A program made the position numbers and the translations under genes. The notes beneath the pieces are model-generated. The model ran no database searches, was not told the origin of the DNA, and saw nothing but the letters and a program-made list of their open reading frames with translations. A DNA stretch of 64,000 bases, taken from positions 682,001-746,000 of the forward strand of contig NZ_FOTQ01000001.1 in the NCBI RefSeq assembly GCF_900114635.1, in the 5' to 3' direction. This DNA comes from Shimia aestuarii (GTDB lineage Bacteria > Pseudomonadota > Alphaproteobacteria > Rhodobacterales > Rhodobacteraceae). Of the stretch, positions 42,770 to 53,573 are shown one piece after another; within the stretch, counting starts at the first letter, position 1; every line of letters begins with the position of its first letter.

Positions 42770-43603
42770 ATGGAAACCGTATCCGAAAACCGTGCCTTCG
42801 GCGGCGTTCAGGGCGTCTACAAACACCACTCCCACAGCTGCCATTGCGACATGACCTTTGGCCTGTTCCTGCCCGAAGAGGCGCGCGATGGTCCGGTGCC
42901 CCTGCTCTGGTACCTCTCGGGTCTAACCTGCACCCACGAGAACGCCATGGTCAAAGCCGGGGCCCAGCAATGGGCCGCCGAACAGGGCATCGCGATTGTC
43001 TTTCCCGACACCTCGCCGCGCGGCGAAGGGGTCGCTGACGACGAGGCCTATGACCTGGGACAGGGTGCCGGTTTCTATGTCAACGCCACCCAGAAACCCT
43101 GGGCACCGCATTTCAACATGTGGGACTACATTGCCGAAGACCTGCCTTCGTTCCTGCAGGAAGAGTTCCCGATCGACATGAGCCGCCAATCCATCTGCGG
43201 GCATTCCATGGGCGGGCACGGCGCGCTGACGCTGGCCATGGCGCTTCCCGGTCGGTTTCGCTCTGTCTCGGCCTTTGCCCCGATCGCCAACCCCACCGCC
43301 GCAGAATGGGGTCGGAAACAACTGCGCGCCTATCTTGGTGACGACGAAGCGGCCTGGGCCGCCCATGACAGTTCGGTGCTGATGCGGGACAAGGGCTTTG
43401 ACGGCCCCCTGCTGATCGACGTCGGCTCTGACGACCAGTTCATCGACCTGTTGCGTCCCGAAGCCCTTGCCGGCGCCATCACCGAGCGCCGCCAGCCGGC
43501 GACATTCCGTCTGCAAAAGGGTTATGACCACAGCTACTTCTTTGTCTCGACTTTCATGGAAGACCATGTCGCCTTCCATGCCGAGGCGCTCTACGCCGAC
43601 TGA
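42770..43603 (+). CDS. fghA: S-formylglutathione hydrolase
   Basis: 277 residues from the ATG at 42770 (GGGAGAAATTG upstream); the longer in-frame frame overlaps the AEC gene and is rejected. Esterase-D family with nucleophile Ser146 in GHSMGGHGAL, oxyanion region LSGLTCTHENAM, and catalytic His in GYDHSYFFVSTF. It hydrolyses S-formylglutathione to formate and glutathione in formaldehyde detoxification. The glutathione-dependent formaldehyde dehydrogenase gene is not in the window. Confidence 0.95.
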   Translation: METVSENRAFGGVQGVYKHHSHSCHCDMTFGLFLPEEARDGPVPLLWYLSGLTCTHENAMVKAGAQQWAAEQGIAIVFPDTSPRGEGVADDEAYDLGQGAGFYVNATQKPWAPHFNMWDYIAEDLPSFLQEEFPIDMSRQSICGHSMGGHGALTLAMALPGRFRSVSAFAPIANPTAAEWGRKQLRAYLGDDEAAWAAHDSSVLMRDKGFDGPLLIDVGSDDQFIDLLRPEALAGAITERRQPATFRLQKGYDHSYFFVSTFMEDHVAFHAEALYAD

Positions 43604-43687
43604 GATCAGCCTCGACTGGGCGACATACCCCCCTTGATCACGCTCGGGTTCGGGCGCAAGATAAACGAACGGACAGGAGGACTTACC

Positions 43688-43879
43688 ATGGCAACATATC
43701 GCTGTAGCGCCTGCGGAATGGGCGTAAACGCCACATGCGCGGACTGCAATGAACCGCTGGTCAACGCCACGCTCACCAAGGACGACGGCACAACCGTGCA
43801 GATCTCGAAATGTCCCAAGTGCGAGGGCAAGATCAAATCGCCCATGTGCTGCGGACAGGACATGACCTGCGAAGTCTGA
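43688..43879 (+). CDS. Small zinc-binding protein
   Basis: 63 residues from the ATG at 43688 (AGGAGGACTTACC upstream). Cysteine pairs are CSAC, CADC, CPKC and CC (CRCSACGMG-like start, CADCNEPLV, CPKCEGKIKSPMCCGQDMTC), fitting two zinc ribbons. Such short proteins are conserved in Rhodobacteraceae and of unknown role. Confidence 0.8.
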   Translation: MATYRCSACGMGVNATCADCNEPLVNATLTKDDGTTVQISKCPKCEGKIKSPMCCGQDMTCEV

Positions 43880-43930
43880 GCAAACGCCCGCAAGGGCTGC
43901 CGCACCCGCATCCTTCAGGACCCCATCGCG

Positions 43931-44380
43931 ATGACAGCCCTTTACGTTGATGCCGACGCCTGCCCGGTCCGGGCCGAAGCCGAACGCGTGGCCACCCGCC
44001 ACAAGGTCACGATGTACGTGGTCTCTAATGGCGGCTTGCGTCCCTCGCAGAACCCGCTGGTCGAGACCGTGGTCGTGCCCGACGGGCCGGACGTGGCCGA
44101 CATGTGGATTGCGGACCGCGCCGGTCCCGGCGACATCGTGATTACCGCCGATATCCCTCTGGCCGCGCGCTGTGTCGAAAACGGCGCGCGGGTGCTCAAA
44201 CCCAATGGCGAGACGCTGACCGCAGCCAATGTCGGCAACGCGCTGGCCATGCGCGACCTGATGAGCGACCTGCGCTCTGCCGACCCGTTCCGACAGGGCG
44301 GCGGCAAACCCTTTTCCAAAGCCGACCGCTCGCGCTTTCTCGACGCGCTCGAACGCGAAATGCGCGCGGCCAACCGCTGA
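43931..44380 (+). CDS. YaiI/YqxD family protein (UPF0178)
   Basis: 149 residues beginning with the family's [18 protein letters not shown] and including [34 protein letters not shown], followed by [19 protein letters not shown]. The Asp-rich pattern resembles PIN/NYN-type nucleases; the function is not established. Confidence 0.92.
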   Translation: MTALYVDADACPVRAEAERVATRHKVTMYVVSNGGLRPSQNPLVETVVVPDGPDVADMWIADRAGPGDIVITADIPLAARCVENGARVLKPNGETLTAANVGNALAMRDLMSDLRSADPFRQGGGKPFSKADRSRFLDALEREMRAANR

Positions 44381-44488
44381 GAACTCGGCGCGCCAACCAT
44401 AGCCAGCCCTTTCACAGGACGTTTATTTGGCCGTTTCGTCCATTTGGGCGTACCCTCTTGCGGAACCGCATCTCGGAAAGGACATGCC

Positions 44489-44893
44489 ATGCGCGTCTTC
44501 GCCTCTCTTCTTGTTGCTGCCCTCGCAGCGGCCACCCCACTCACCGCGCAGATGGTGGCCGACGTCAAGTTCCAGCCCGGCAATTACGGCACAATGGTCT
44601 CCGGCACGATCACGGGCGACGAGTATTTCGACTACCGGCTGGGCGCCAATGCCGGACAACAGATGTTCGTCGAACTGGCCGTGGCCGGCACCAACGGGAC
44701 CGGCACGGTCTACTTCAACATCCTGCCGCCCGGCAGCACCGGCGAAGCCATCTACAACAGCTCGATCAACGGCAACACGACCACGATCGACCTGCCGTCC
44801 AAGGGGGATTACACGATCCGCGTCTACCTGATGGGCAATGACCGGGATACGGGCAAAACCGTGGGCTACAACGTCGACCTCTCGATCCAATAA
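44489..44893 (+). CDS. Periplasmic PliG/PliI-like lysozyme-inhibitor-type protein
   Basis: 134 residues from the ATG at 44489, after GGAAAGG. Signal peptide MRVFASLLVAALAAATPLTA. The mature part has DYRLGANAGQQMFVELAV, VYFNILPPGSTGEAIYNSS and DLPSKGDYTIRVYLMGNDRD, the pattern I recall for periplasmic g-type lysozyme inhibitors and related beta-sandwich proteins. The inhibitor function is inferred from that resemblance only; a plain PPC-like beta domain is the alternative. Confidence 0.6.
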   Translation: MRVFASLLVAALAAATPLTAQMVADVKFQPGNYGTMVSGTITGDEYFDYRLGANAGQQMFVELAVAGTNGTGTVYFNILPPGSTGEAIYNSSINGNTTTIDLPSKGDYTIRVYLMGNDRDTGKTVGYNVDLSIQ

Positions 44894-45022
44894 CACGCAT
44901 CTCCCCGCCCCCTTGGGCCACGGGGAGGGCGGATGGGCGTGGACCAACGGGGCGGCCGCGAAATTTGTCTGTCTGTCGCATTTTCGCTAGACCATCCCGA
45001 AAGCGACAGGCCAACTGCCCCA

Positions 45023-45976
45023 ATGACCAACCGTTTTCCCATGGGGCCGCTCTCGGCCCTGATTGCCACGTTCTTTTTCTCGATCAACGACGTCACCATC
45101 AAGTTTCTTTCCGGTGACTACGCCCTGCACGAGATTGTCCTGTTTCGCTCGGCCATCGGGCTGACGCTGCTCCTGCTGATCATCGTGCCGCTGGATGGTG
45201 GCTTCCATGTTCTGCGGACCCGGCGCCTCGGCATGCACATGCTGCGCGGGGTCTGCGTGGTCTTTGCCAACACCACCTTCTTTCTCGGCCTTGCCGTATT
45301 GCCGCTGGCCGATGCCGTCGCGGTGTTCTTTGTCTCACCGCTGATCATCACCCTGTTCTCGGCCATCTTCCTCAAGGAGAAAATCGGTCCCCGCCGCATC
45401 GCCGCCGTGGCTGCGGGCATGATCGGCGTGCTGATCATGATCCGCCCCGGCGGAGACAGCTTCAACCTCGCCATGCTGCTCCCGGTCGTGGCCGCCTTTG
45501 CCTATGCCGCGCTGCATGTCATGACCCGCAAGATCGGCGTCACCGAAAGCGCGGCCACCATGTCGGTCTATATCCAGCTTGTCTTCATCATTGTGAGCGG
45601 CACGGTGGGACTGACCGTCGGCCATGGCCAGTTCGATAGCGGCTCCGGCGGCATGTTCGATTTTCTGCTGCGCGGCTGGTTCTGGCCCAACACCGCCGAC
45701 CTTCCCTTGCTGGCCCTGCTCGGCCTTGCCAGCGCCTGTGGCGGCTATTTCATCTCCCAAGCCTACCGCATCTCCGAAGCCAGCCTGATCGCGCCCCTCG
45801 AATATGCTGCCATGCCAATGGCCGTGGCTTTCGGCGTCGTGGTCTTTGACGAATGGCCACAGCCCAGCACTTGGGCGGGCATGGTGCTCATCATCGGGGC
45901 GGGGCTGTTCGTCTTCTGGCGCGAAAGCCGCACCGGGCAAATCGAAGAGGTCGAAAGTCCCCGCACGCGCCGCTGA
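45023..45976 (+). CDS. DMT/EamA family transporter
   Basis: 317 residues from the ATG at 45023 with ten membrane helices in two EamA halves (FFFSINDVTIKFLSGDY..., PVVAAFAYAALHVMTRKIG). Drug/metabolite transporter superfamily; the substrate is unknown. Confidence 0.9.
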   Translation: MTNRFPMGPLSALIATFFFSINDVTIKFLSGDYALHEIVLFRSAIGLTLLLLIIVPLDGGFHVLRTRRLGMHMLRGVCVVFANTTFFLGLAVLPLADAVAVFFVSPLIITLFSAIFLKEKIGPRRIAAVAAGMIGVLIMIRPGGDSFNLAMLLPVVAAFAYAALHVMTRKIGVTESAATMSVYIQLVFIIVSGTVGLTVGHGQFDSGSGGMFDFLLRGWFWPNTADLPLLALLGLASACGGYFISQAYRISEASLIAPLEYAAMPMAVAFGVVVFDEWPQPSTWAGMVLIIGAGLFVFWRESRTGQIEEVESPRTRR

Positions 45977-46055
45977 TCCGGCTTCACGGGTTTTCTCCGC
46001 GCGCGATCCCCACTAGGGTCCGCAGCAAAAGCATATCTCCCGAAAGGTATTCCGC

Positions 46056-46679
46056 ATGTCCCGCATCGACGCCGTGATCTTTGATATCGGCAATGTCCTG
46101 ATCGAATGGCAGCCCGAAAACTTCTATGATCGCGTGATCGGCCCCGAGCGCCGCCGCGCCTTTTTTGACGCCACCGACATGCACACCCATCACCTTGAAA
46201 TCGACCGGGGCGCCTCGCTCCCCGGCATGATCGGCGACCTGATCCCGCGCTATCCCGAATGGGAGCGCGAATTGCGCATGTGGAACGACAACTGGAACGA
46301 TCTGGCTCAGCCCGCCATTCCCCATTCCGTCCGCCTGCTGGAGGCACTCAAGCGCAACGGCGTGACCGTTTTCACCCTGACCAATTTCGGCCATGACAAC
46401 TTTCCGATCTCGCAACAGGCCTTTCCCTTTCTCACCCTGTTTGATCGCGAATATGTCTCGGGCCGCCTCAAACTGATCAAGCCGGACCCGGAAATCTATG
46501 AACATGTCGAACAGGATTGCGGCATCGCCCCGGATCGGCTCCTGTTCACAGACGACCGCGACGACAATATCGCCTCTGCCGCCGCGCGTGGCTGGCAGGT
46601 ACACCATTTCACCGGGCCGCAGGGCTGGGCCGACCGGCTGGTCGCCGAAGGCCTGCTGAGCGAGGAGGACGCCAAATGA
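46056..46679 (+). CDS. HAD family hydrolase (IA subfamily)
   Basis: 207 residues with HAD motif I DIGNVLIEW (nucleophile Asp), motif II FTLTNFG, motif III Lys in RLKLIKPDPEIYEHV and motif IV FTDDRDDNI. Similar to YihX-type phosphatases. Its stop overlaps the ornithine cyclodeaminase-like gene (ATGA), so both are in one operon. Confidence 0.93.
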   Translation: MSRIDAVIFDIGNVLIEWQPENFYDRVIGPERRRAFFDATDMHTHHLEIDRGASLPGMIGDLIPRYPEWERELRMWNDNWNDLAQPAIPHSVRLLEALKRNGVTVFTLTNFGHDNFPISQQAFPFLTLFDREYVSGRLKLIKPDPEIYEHVEQDCGIAPDRLLFTDDRDDNIASAAARGWQVHHFTGPQGWADRLVAEGLLSEEDAK

Positions 46680-47587
46680 CCACGATCATCGAATTTGCCG
46701 AAGGCGAGAAAAACCTCGACTGGATCGGACTGACCGACGCGCTCGCCGCCGGGCATCACCTGCCCAAGGCCGAGATTTCCGACAGCTTCCTCTATCGCGG
46801 CAAGGACACGCTTTTGCAGCGACAGGCATGGATCGACGGGCTGGGCATCGGTGTGAAATCCGCCACCGTCTTTCCCGGAAATCCTGCACAGGACGTGCCG
46901 ATGATCCACGGCGCAGTGACCCTGTTCGACGACGCACATGGGCGGCTCGAAGCCTTGCTGGATTTCCACCTTGTGACCAAGTGGAAAACCGCTGGCGACA
47001 GCCTTCTGGCCGCCCGTCGCCTCGCCCGCCCGGACAGCCGCAAGATCCTCATCGTCGGCGCGGGCACCGTCGGGCGCAACCTGCACGCCGCCTATTCCGC
47101 CGCCTTCCCCGAAGCGCGCTTCACCGTCTGGAACCGCACGCCGGAAAACGCCGCGAAAATGGCCGATGAAATCGACGGTCTCGCGGTGGCAACCGATCTT
47201 GAAACCGCCGTGGGCGAGGCCGACATCATCACCAGCGCCACCATGTCCACCGAACCAACCCTGCGCGGCGACTGGCTGCAACCGGGCCAGCATGTCGACC
47301 TGATCGGCGCCTACCGCCCCGACATGCGCGAGGCCGACGATACTGCCCTGCAACGCGCCCGCGTCTTTGTCGACAGCTTTGACACCACGCTCGACCATAT
47401 CGGAGAGCTGAAAATCCCGCTCGCCTCCGGTGCCATCACCCGCGATCATGTGCTGGCCGACTACTATGACCTCGGCGCTTTCCAAAGACAGTCCGACGAC
47501 GAAATCACCCTGTTCAAAAACGGTGGCGGCGCGCATCTTGACCTGATGACTTCCCGCTACATTCTCGACCGGTTCAAGACATCCTGA
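46676..47587 (+). CDS. Ornithine cyclodeaminase family protein
   Basis: 303 residues from the ATG at 46676 overlapping the HAD stop; the longer frame lies inside the HAD gene. Rossmann motif VGAGTVGRNLHAAYS, with the family's WIDGLGIGVKSATVFPGN and LGAFQRQSDDEITLFKNGGGAHLDL. Members are ornithine cyclodeaminase, alanine dehydrogenase, delta1-pyrroline-2-carboxylate reductase or mu-crystallin-like imine reductases; the substrate is not resolved. Confidence 0.9.
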   Translation: MTTIIEFAEGEKNLDWIGLTDALAAGHHLPKAEISDSFLYRGKDTLLQRQAWIDGLGIGVKSATVFPGNPAQDVPMIHGAVTLFDDAHGRLEALLDFHLVTKWKTAGDSLLAARRLARPDSRKILIVGAGTVGRNLHAAYSAAFPEARFTVWNRTPENAAKMADEIDGLAVATDLETAVGEADIITSATMSTEPTLRGDWLQPGQHVDLIGAYRPDMREADDTALQRARVFVDSFDTTLDHIGELKIPLASGAITRDHVLADYYDLGAFQRQSDDEITLFKNGGGAHLDLMTSRYILDRFKTS

Positions 47588-47645
47588 AATGACGATCCCC
47601 TGAATGCCCCGCACGCACCCTTAACCAGAGGGGTTGGGGGCATTC

Positions 47646-47690
47646 ATACCGACGCAATACCGACGTTATACCGACGTGATACCGAAGCGG
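47646..47690. repeat. 11-bp phased tandem repeat (copy B)
   Basis: ATACCGACG units start at 47646, 47657 and 47668, with ATACCGAAG at 47679; period 11 bp. It lies between the convergent ornithine cyclodeaminase-like and MFS genes. It matches copy A at 39870, and both are followed by a CCCCGATTCGCC word. Confidence 0.85.
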
Positions 47691-47735
47691 GTTTTTCCCG
47701 TTAACCCAGCCCCTTAGCCCCGATTCGCCGTCGGA

Positions 47736-48971
47736 TCATGCCGCAACGGCCAACGCGCGCTTTTCCCGGATCGGCAGATGCACGATCGCGCTGAACGCGC
47801 CGACACCCACCCCGATCCACCAGACCAGCGTGTAATCGCCATAAGCGTCGTACATCCGTCCGCCCAGCCAGACGCCCATGAAGCTTCCCAGCTGGTGGCT
47901 GAAGAACACGATCCCGTAAAGCGTTCCCATGTAACGCAGCCCATAAAGATGCGCGACCAGACCCGAGGTAAGCGGCACCGTCGCCAGCCACAGCGACCCC
48001 ATGGCGATCGAGAAGATCACGACGCTGGTCGGGGTGATCGGCAACAGGATGAATACCGCTGCTGCCACGGTGCGCCCAGTGTAAATCCATGCCAGCAAAT
48101 ACTTTTTCTGGAACCGCTTGCCCAGCCACCCGGCCGTCAGCGTGCCGACGATATTGGCCAGACCAATCAGTGAAATCGCCACCGCCCCGAGCGCCGAGGT
48201 GGTACTCACCCCGATACTGGCCAGCGTCCCTGAGGGATCAATTGCCCCGCACATCTCGGTGATCATCGCGGGAAAATGCGCGGTGATGAAGCCCAGCTGA
48301 TAGCCGCAGCTGAAGAACCCAAGAAAAATCAACGTGTAAGACGGGTCGCGAAAGGCTCGACGCAGGATCGCGCCCATGCTTTCTTCCAGCTCGACCTTGC
48401 TCACCGCCGGGGCGCGCATCATCGGCAGAAGCAACAGCATCGCAAGGATCGCCGCCGCGAAGACAAGGAACGTGCTCTGCCACGTCAGGAACCCCAGCAT
48501 CCACTCCGCCAAGGGCGCGCCAAACACCTGCCCCCCCGACCCCGCCGCCGTCACGATGGCCAGCGACATGGAACGGTTCTCATCGCTGCTGGCCCGGCCA
48601 ACCACTGCCAGAATGACCCCGAACCCGGTGCCAGCAATGCCGAATCCTACAAGGATTTCATAGAGTTGATGCGCCTCAGGGCTGACTGCGAAACTCGACA
48701 GAACCAGCCCTGCCGCATAGGTCACTGCCCCCAGAATGATGGCCTTGCGATCCCCGATCTTCTCGGCAATGGCGCCAAAGATCGGCTGCCCGATCCCCCA
48801 GGCGAGGTTCTGAATGGCAATCGCCAATGAAAACTCGCTGCGCAGCCACCCGAATTCTTCGGCGATCGGGATCTGGAACACCCCGAAACTCGCCCGCACG
48901 GCAAAGGACACAAGGATAATGATGCAGCCGACGATCAACACCGGTGTAAAAATCGAATGCCGTTGCTCCAT
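47736..48971 (-). CDS. MFS transporter
   Basis: 411 residues from the ATG at 48971 (AGGAG upstream); an earlier start at 49052 is less likely. Twelve membrane segments in two halves, with MFS loop motifs IFGAIAEKIGDRKAI and LTAGWLGKRFQKKYLLAW. The N-terminal FGVFQIPIAEEFGW and the general pattern resemble the oxalate/monocarboxylate-type OFA group. Substrate unknown. Confidence 0.9.
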   Translation of the reverse strand: MEQRHSIFTPVLIVGCIIILVSFAVRASFGVFQIPIAEEFGWLRSEFSLAIAIQNLAWGIGQPIFGAIAEKIGDRKAIILGAVTYAAGLVLSSFAVSPEAHQLYEILVGFGIAGTGFGVILAVVGRASSDENRSMSLAIVTAAGSGGQVFGAPLAEWMLGFLTWQSTFLVFAAAILAMLLLLPMMRAPAVSKVELEESMGAILRRAFRDPSYTLIFLGFFSCGYQLGFITAHFPAMITEMCGAIDPSGTLASIGVSTTSALGAVAISLIGLANIVGTLTAGWLGKRFQKKYLLAWIYTGRTVAAAVFILLPITPTSVVIFSIAMGSLWLATVPLTSGLVAHLYGLRYMGTLYGIVFFSHQLGSFMGVWLGGRMYDAYGDYTLVWWIGVGVGAFSAIVHLPIREKRALAVAA

Positions 48972-49121
48972 GGCGGGTCTCCTGTGCGCGCCGCACACCT
49001 TCGCGCGCAGGCCCGCCATGGTCAATTCAGCATTTGTTCCCCCCCTTATCACGATCCGTCATGCCCGCCTGCGCGCTTGGTGCACCTTCCCTCTGACGCG
49101 CGCATTGGCTAAGGGAAGATC

Positions 49122-50186
49122 ATGACCACGCTGCCCGAGATATACGCCGCCAAGATCGCGGCCGGAGAGCTTCACGCCGACGACGCGCAAGAGGCCGTCT
49201 TGCCCCAGTTCGAACGCATCCGCGCCGAACTTGCCAAACCGGTGAAAAAGGGATGGTTCCGCAAGGCCACCCCCGATCCTGTCGAGGGCCTGTACCTCTG
49301 GGGTGGCGTCGGACGCGGCAAGTCCATGCTGATGGATCTTTTTGTCGACTCTCTGGATGTCCCGGTGCGTCGCGTGCATTTCCACGCCTTCATGCAGGAA
49401 ATCCACGAGGCCATGCACAAGGCCCGAAAGTCCGGTGTCGAGGACGCCATCCAACCTGTCGCCAAGGCGGTCGCCGAAAGCGTCCGCGTCCTCGCCTTTG
49501 ACGAAATGCAGATCACCGACATCACCGACGCGATGATCGTCGGACGCCTGTTCGAACAGCTTTTTGAGGCCGGAACCGTCGTCGTCACCACCTCGAACCG
49601 CGTACCGGACGATCTCTACAAGGACGGCCTCAACCGTCAGCTTTTCCTGCCCTTTATCGGCCTGATCAAGGAGCGCCTGCGTGTCTGGGAGCTCGTCAGT
49701 CCAGTCGACTACCGCCAGAACCGCCTATCCGGCAATCAGGTCTATTTCGTGCAGGCCGGCACCGAGGCCCGCGCCCAGATCCGCGCCATCTGGCAGGACC
49801 TTTCCGGGGGCACGGCAGACCCGCTTGTACTCACGATCAAGGGACGGAAGGTCGAACTGCCTGCGTTCCGCAACGGGGTGGCGCGGGCGACCTTCTTCGA
49901 CCTCTGCTCCAAGATGCTCGGACCGGGCGATTACCTCGCCATTGCCGATGCCGTCAAGGTTTTGATCCTGGAGGATATTCCGCGTCTTTCGCGCCACAAT
50001 TTCAACGAAGCCAAACGCTTTGTCACCCTGATTGACGCTCTTTATGAGGCCAAGGTGCGCCTGATCTGCTCCGCCGCAGCGGAACCCGAAATGCTCTATG
50101 TCGAGGGCGAAGGCACGTTCGAATTCGAACGCACTGCCAGCCGCCTGCGCGAGATGCAGGATGCGGAATGGGGTCAGTCGGACTGA
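49122..50186 (+). CDS. zapE: Cell division protein ZapE (AFG1-like ATPase)
   Basis: 354 residues with Walker A GGVGRGKS at 61-68, Walker B VLAFDEMQITDI, arginine region TTSNRVPDDLYKDGLNR and the family end RFVTLIDALYEAKVRLICSAAAEP. ZapE is a Z-ring-associated ATPase in E. coli; AFG1 homologues act in membrane-protein quality control. Stand-alone gene. Confidence 0.95.
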   Translation: MTTLPEIYAAKIAAGELHADDAQEAVLPQFERIRAELAKPVKKGWFRKATPDPVEGLYLWGGVGRGKSMLMDLFVDSLDVPVRRVHFHAFMQEIHEAMHKARKSGVEDAIQPVAKAVAESVRVLAFDEMQITDITDAMIVGRLFEQLFEAGTVVVTTSNRVPDDLYKDGLNRQLFLPFIGLIKERLRVWELVSPVDYRQNRLSGNQVYFVQAGTEARAQIRAIWQDLSGGTADPLVLTIKGRKVELPAFRNGVARATFFDLCSKMLGPGDYLAIADAVKVLILEDIPRLSRHNFNEAKRFVTLIDALYEAKVRLICSAAAEPEMLYVEGEGTFEFERTASRLREMQDAEWGQSD

Positions 50187-50201
50187 CCCCACACCAAACG
50201 A

Positions 50202-52339
<2,138 letters not shown>

Positions 52340-52340
52340 T

Positions 52341-53189
52341 TTACGCCGCGCATTCCAGCAACAATGTACCCGCCGCCGTGTTCGAGATCGGAATGTGATA
52401 GTTCCGCGTGATCTCGGTCACGTCATCCCCAAGCGCCCCGCGCATCATCATCCACATCAGGAATTCGGTGCCCTGCGCGCCCGCCTTTTCGACCAGTTCC
52501 ATGCGGGAAATCTTGGTCAGCTCTTCTGGGTTCGACACGATGTTCTCAAGGCAATATTGATCGAATTCCTTGTTGATGAACCCGGCCCGCTCGCCGTCCA
52601 ACTGGTGGCTCAGCCCGCCCGTGCCCAAGATCACGATCTTCGCATCCTCGGGGAAAGACCGCAGCGCCTTGCCCAGCGCCTTGCCGAAATCCAGCGCCCG
52701 TTTCAACGTCGGGATCGGGTGCTGCACCGTGTTGGCGCTGATCGGCACCGCGCGTGGCATGTCCGGGTTGTTCGGCGCCCCCGGCCAGAACAGCTGCATC
52801 GGCACCACGAACCCATGGTCCACCGCCAGTTCCTGACACGAAGTAATGTCGAACTCGTCCGCCACCATGCTCTCGATGATATGCCAGCTCAGCTCCGGCG
52901 CGCCGGGGAACGGATCAAGGCTCGGCAGCCCCCACCCCTCGTCCTCGTTGCGATATTCCTGCGCCGCGCCAATGGCAAAGGTCGGCATCTGGTCGAGAAA
53001 GAACCCAAGCCCGTGGTCGTTGTAGATATTCACCACATAATCCGGCTTATGCTCCTTGATCCAGGCATGCACCTTTGGATAGCCGTCAAAGAACGGTTTC
53101 CAATAGGGATCGTCATAAAGCTCCTTCTGGATCGCGTTGCCCACCGCCGGAATATGCGAGGTGGTGATCCCGCCAAGTACTTTCGCCAT
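52341..53189 (-). CDS. ligB: Protocatechuate 4,5-dioxygenase beta subunit (PmdB type)
   Basis: 282 residues of the class III extradiol dioxygenase family. Iron ligands are His12 (TTSHIPAVG) and His59 (YNDHGLGFF). GTGGLSHQLDGERAGFINKEFD contains the catalytic-His region, and Glu is in GTEFLMW. The wording EYRNEDEGWGLPS and FPGAPELSWH is closer to Comamonas PmdB than to Sphingobium LigB (from memory). Opens the protocatechuate ring to 4-carboxy-2-hydroxymuconate-6-semialdehyde. It is the last gene of the leftward operon, 12 bp after ligA. Confidence 0.93.
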   Translation of the reverse strand: MAKVLGGITTSHIPAVGNAIQKELYDDPYWKPFFDGYPKVHAWIKEHKPDYVVNIYNDHGLGFFLDQMPTFAIGAAQEYRNEDEGWGLPSLDPFPGAPELSWHIIESMVADEFDITSCQELAVDHGFVVPMQLFWPGAPNNPDMPRAVPISANTVQHPIPTLKRALDFGKALGKALRSFPEDAKIVILGTGGLSHQLDGERAGFINKEFDQYCLENIVSNPEELTKISRMELVEKAGAQGTEFLMWMMMRGALGDDVTEITRNYHIPISNTAAGTLLLECAA

Positions 53190-53201
53190 GATCTTTCCTC
53201 C

Positions 53202-53558
53202 TCAGGCCTGGCTTTTCAGGAATTCCTGGAATTCCTCGGTGGTGCGTCCGGTCTGCAACCCGCCCACGTCCTGCACACTCAGCTGGAAGATGCCGGCCAG
53301 CTTTGCGAGGTAATAGATGTTCCCCCCCGCTGCGATCATGCCCAGGATATCGCTGTTGCGAATGGCCTGTTTCTGTTCGTCGTTCAGACCGTATTTCTCC
53401 ATCCAGCCTTCCGGATCGGCCTTGAAGGCCTCGCGGTTCTCGGCCTTGTTAAAGCCATAGCACATCTTGTTGAGCGCATAGCCTTTCATCGCCATCTTGC
53501 CGTCAAAGACCGTCGTACCTGGAATGTCGATATGATAGTCATGCGTATCGTGCGCCAT
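53202..53558 (-). CDS. ligA: Protocatechuate 4,5-dioxygenase alpha subunit (first copy)
   Basis: 118 residues from the ATG at 53558, chosen because the AGGAGG lies six bases upstream; the ATG one codon earlier is too close. LigA signature: IPGTTVFDGKMAMKGYALNKMCYGFN and DEQKQAIRNSDILGMIAAGGNIYYLAKLAG. It shapes the active site of the LigB partner. Pairs with the adjacent ligB; a second LigAB pair is at 59386-60644. Confidence 0.92.
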   Translation of the reverse strand: MAHDTHDYHIDIPGTTVFDGKMAMKGYALNKMCYGFNKAENREAFKADPEGWMEKYGLNDEQKQAIRNSDILGMIAAGGNIYYLAKLAGIFQLSVQDVGGLQTGRTTEEFQEFLKSQA

Positions 53559-53573
53559 CATCGTCCTCCTTGT

